This document shows positions 63,231-64,000 of a stretch of 64,000 nucleotides of DNA, piece after piece; the first letter of the stretch is position 1, and each line of letters starts with the position of its first letter. The stretch covers positions 1 through 64,000 of the forward strand of contig NZ_ATWN01000009.1 in assembly GCF_000421265.1 (NCBI RefSeq), in the 5' to 3' direction. The DNA comes from Thalassospira lucentensis MCCC 1A00383 = DSM 14000. Lineage in GTDB: Bacteria > Pseudomonadota > Alphaproteobacteria > Rhodospirillales > Thalassospiraceae. Under the pieces are notes generated by a model. The model was not told where the DNA came from, searched no databases, and saw only the letters and a list, made by a program, of their open reading frames with translations. The position numbers were made by a program, and so were the translations under genes.

Positions 63231-64000
63231 TTAATCGGGGTGGCGCAGGCTGTTTCCCATCGGGTCGATGCGATCGACCAGAAAGTCAATAAAGGCGCGG
63301 ATGCGCGTGGCAAGATGTTCGTGGCCGGCAAACATCGCATGAATGAGTTGTTCGTCCTGTGGCGTCCAGTCTGACAGGACTTCGACCAAATTCCCGGTCT
63401 TGATGTCAGCCTGAATGTGGAAACGTCCCAGTCTGGCCAAGCCAAGCCCGGAAAGGCACATGCGCCGCATTGTCGGGCCGTTATCGCACATGAAATTCCC
63501 CGATATGGTGCGCTTGAGCCTGTCGCCTGTTTCGGGGCTGCGAAATGCCCATTCATTCAAGGGCAGGGGGAAGTTAAACCGCAGACAATTATGGTTCACA
63601 AGATCGTCGGGATGATGTGGCAAACCGTGTTTGGCAATATAGTCGGGGGATGCCACGACCATGCGGTGGCTTTCGATCAGTTTGCGGGCCTTAAGCGATG
63701 AGTCGGGCAGTGCCCCCGACCGGATGGCGATATCGGCCCGTTCTTCGAGCAAATCAATAATCCCGTCGGTCAGTGAAAAATCCAGTTCTACGTCTGGATA
63801 GCGTTCCAGAAACGCCGGGATCAGCGGTTGCACATACATCAGCCCGAATGCAATTGATGCATTGACGCGCAAACGGCCACTTGGTGCGGCCTTGCCGCCA
63901 CTGGCAACCGCACGTTCGGCATCGTCAATTTCATCAAGAACACGGCGCGCCCGCACCAGATACATGTCGCCTTCTGGCGTGAGTTGCAGGCCACGGGTGG
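63231..64000 (-). CDS. LysR-family regulator, C-terminal part (partial)
   Basis: 256 codons visible, running off the right edge. Reads in as TRGLQLTPEGDMYLVRARRVLDEIDDAERA, the linker helix after a LysR HTH, then the effector domain GRLRVNASIAFGLMYVQPLIPAFLERYPDVELDFSLTDG, typical of CrgA-like LysR proteins. The DNA-binding domain and start are outside the window. Target unknown; it converges on the ELM1-family gene. Confidence 0.88.
   Translation of the reverse strand, partial: TRGLQLTPEGDMYLVRARRVLDEIDDAERAVASGGKAAPSGRLRVNASIAFGLMYVQPLIPAFLERYPDVELDFSLTDGIIDLLEERADIAIRSGALPDSSLKARKLIESHRMVVASPDYIAKHGLPHHPDDLVNHNCLRFNFPLPLNEWAFRSPETGDRLKRTISGNFMCDNGPTMRRMCLSGLGLARLGRFHIQADIKTGNLVEVLSDWTPQDEQLIHAMFAGHEHLATRIRAFIDFLVDRIDPMGNSLRHPD

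Noticed and set aside
1-64000. tRNA, rRNA, CRISPR array, prophage or secretion-system genes
   Set aside because: Read for clover-leaf signatures, regularly spaced repeats and phage or secretion proteins; none was recognised.

Overview
This window is a stretch of alphaproteobacterial chromosome. Marker genes and gene orders typical of that class include hemA (5-aminolevulinate synthase, Shemin pathway), xseB-ispA-(x)-dxs, an EipB/DUF1849 envelope protein, an ELM1-family protein and several TRAP transporters. Gene content and moderate GC suggest a marine or soil Rhodospirillales member such as Thalassospira; that assignment is inference. I found no rRNA, tRNA, CRISPR array or prophage. The left edge cuts an IS5-family insertion sequence and the right edge cuts a LysR gene.

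Layout. 1-351: end of an IS5-family element. 0.4-6.2 kb: a DUF1835 protein, the polyphosphate pair ppx/ppk and a divergent SixA-type phosphatase. 6.4-10.3 kb: aspS, then a SPOR lipoprotein and an EipB-like envelope protein. 10.3-12.6 kb: a dithiol ArsR repressor, a non-coding region carrying a 264-bp MITE, and an HDAC-like deacetylase. 12.7-16.9 kb: isoprenoid block xseB-ispA-hydrolase-dxs. 16.9-24.9 kb: an SDR and a complete malonate uptake and catabolism cluster (matP-Q-M-A-B) with a divergent GntR regulator and two palindromic operators. The cluster lies between dxs and tlyA, which are often neighbours in this class. 24.9-33.8 kb: tlyA, a HbpS-like protein, a DUF2269 membrane protein, TetR, a degenerate retropepsin-like protein with a long Pro/Thr/Ala tail, aroC, fabI, a YihY/BrkB protein and an MscS channel. 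34-46.8 kb: a DnaJ-like chaperone, a glycine-zipper lipoprotein, pdxH, a second dithiol ArsR, two UspA-type proteins, a 62-residue CX4CX4C peptide gene, yedK, SDR, GNAT, a PadR-like regulator, hemA and a class III aminotransferase. 46.9-55 kb: small regulator/enzyme pairs (LysR/VOC, TetR/quinone reductase), GST, pyrE, DUF1275, a crotonase-fold protein, DinB and a Bcr/CflA exporter. 55.2-62 kb: a C4-dicarboxylate TRAP system (dctPQM) with its DctB/DctD two-component system, a sigma-54 promoter and a tandem DctD-type enhancer. 62.2-64 kb: an ELM1-family protein and the partial LysR gene.

How it works together. Two organic-acid modules dominate. Malonate would enter by MatPQM, be activated by MatB and decarboxylated by MatA to acetyl-CoA, under a GntR repressor. 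C4-dicarboxylates would be sensed by DctB, and phospho-DctD with RNA polymerase-sigma54 would switch on dctPQM. The observations I rate highest are the CX4CX4C small-peptide gene, the catalytically degenerate retropepsin-like protein, the MITE with its matching IS5 end, the DctD/sigma-54 control region, and two ArsR repressors that both carry the 66-residue-spaced cysteine pair of persulfide sensors.
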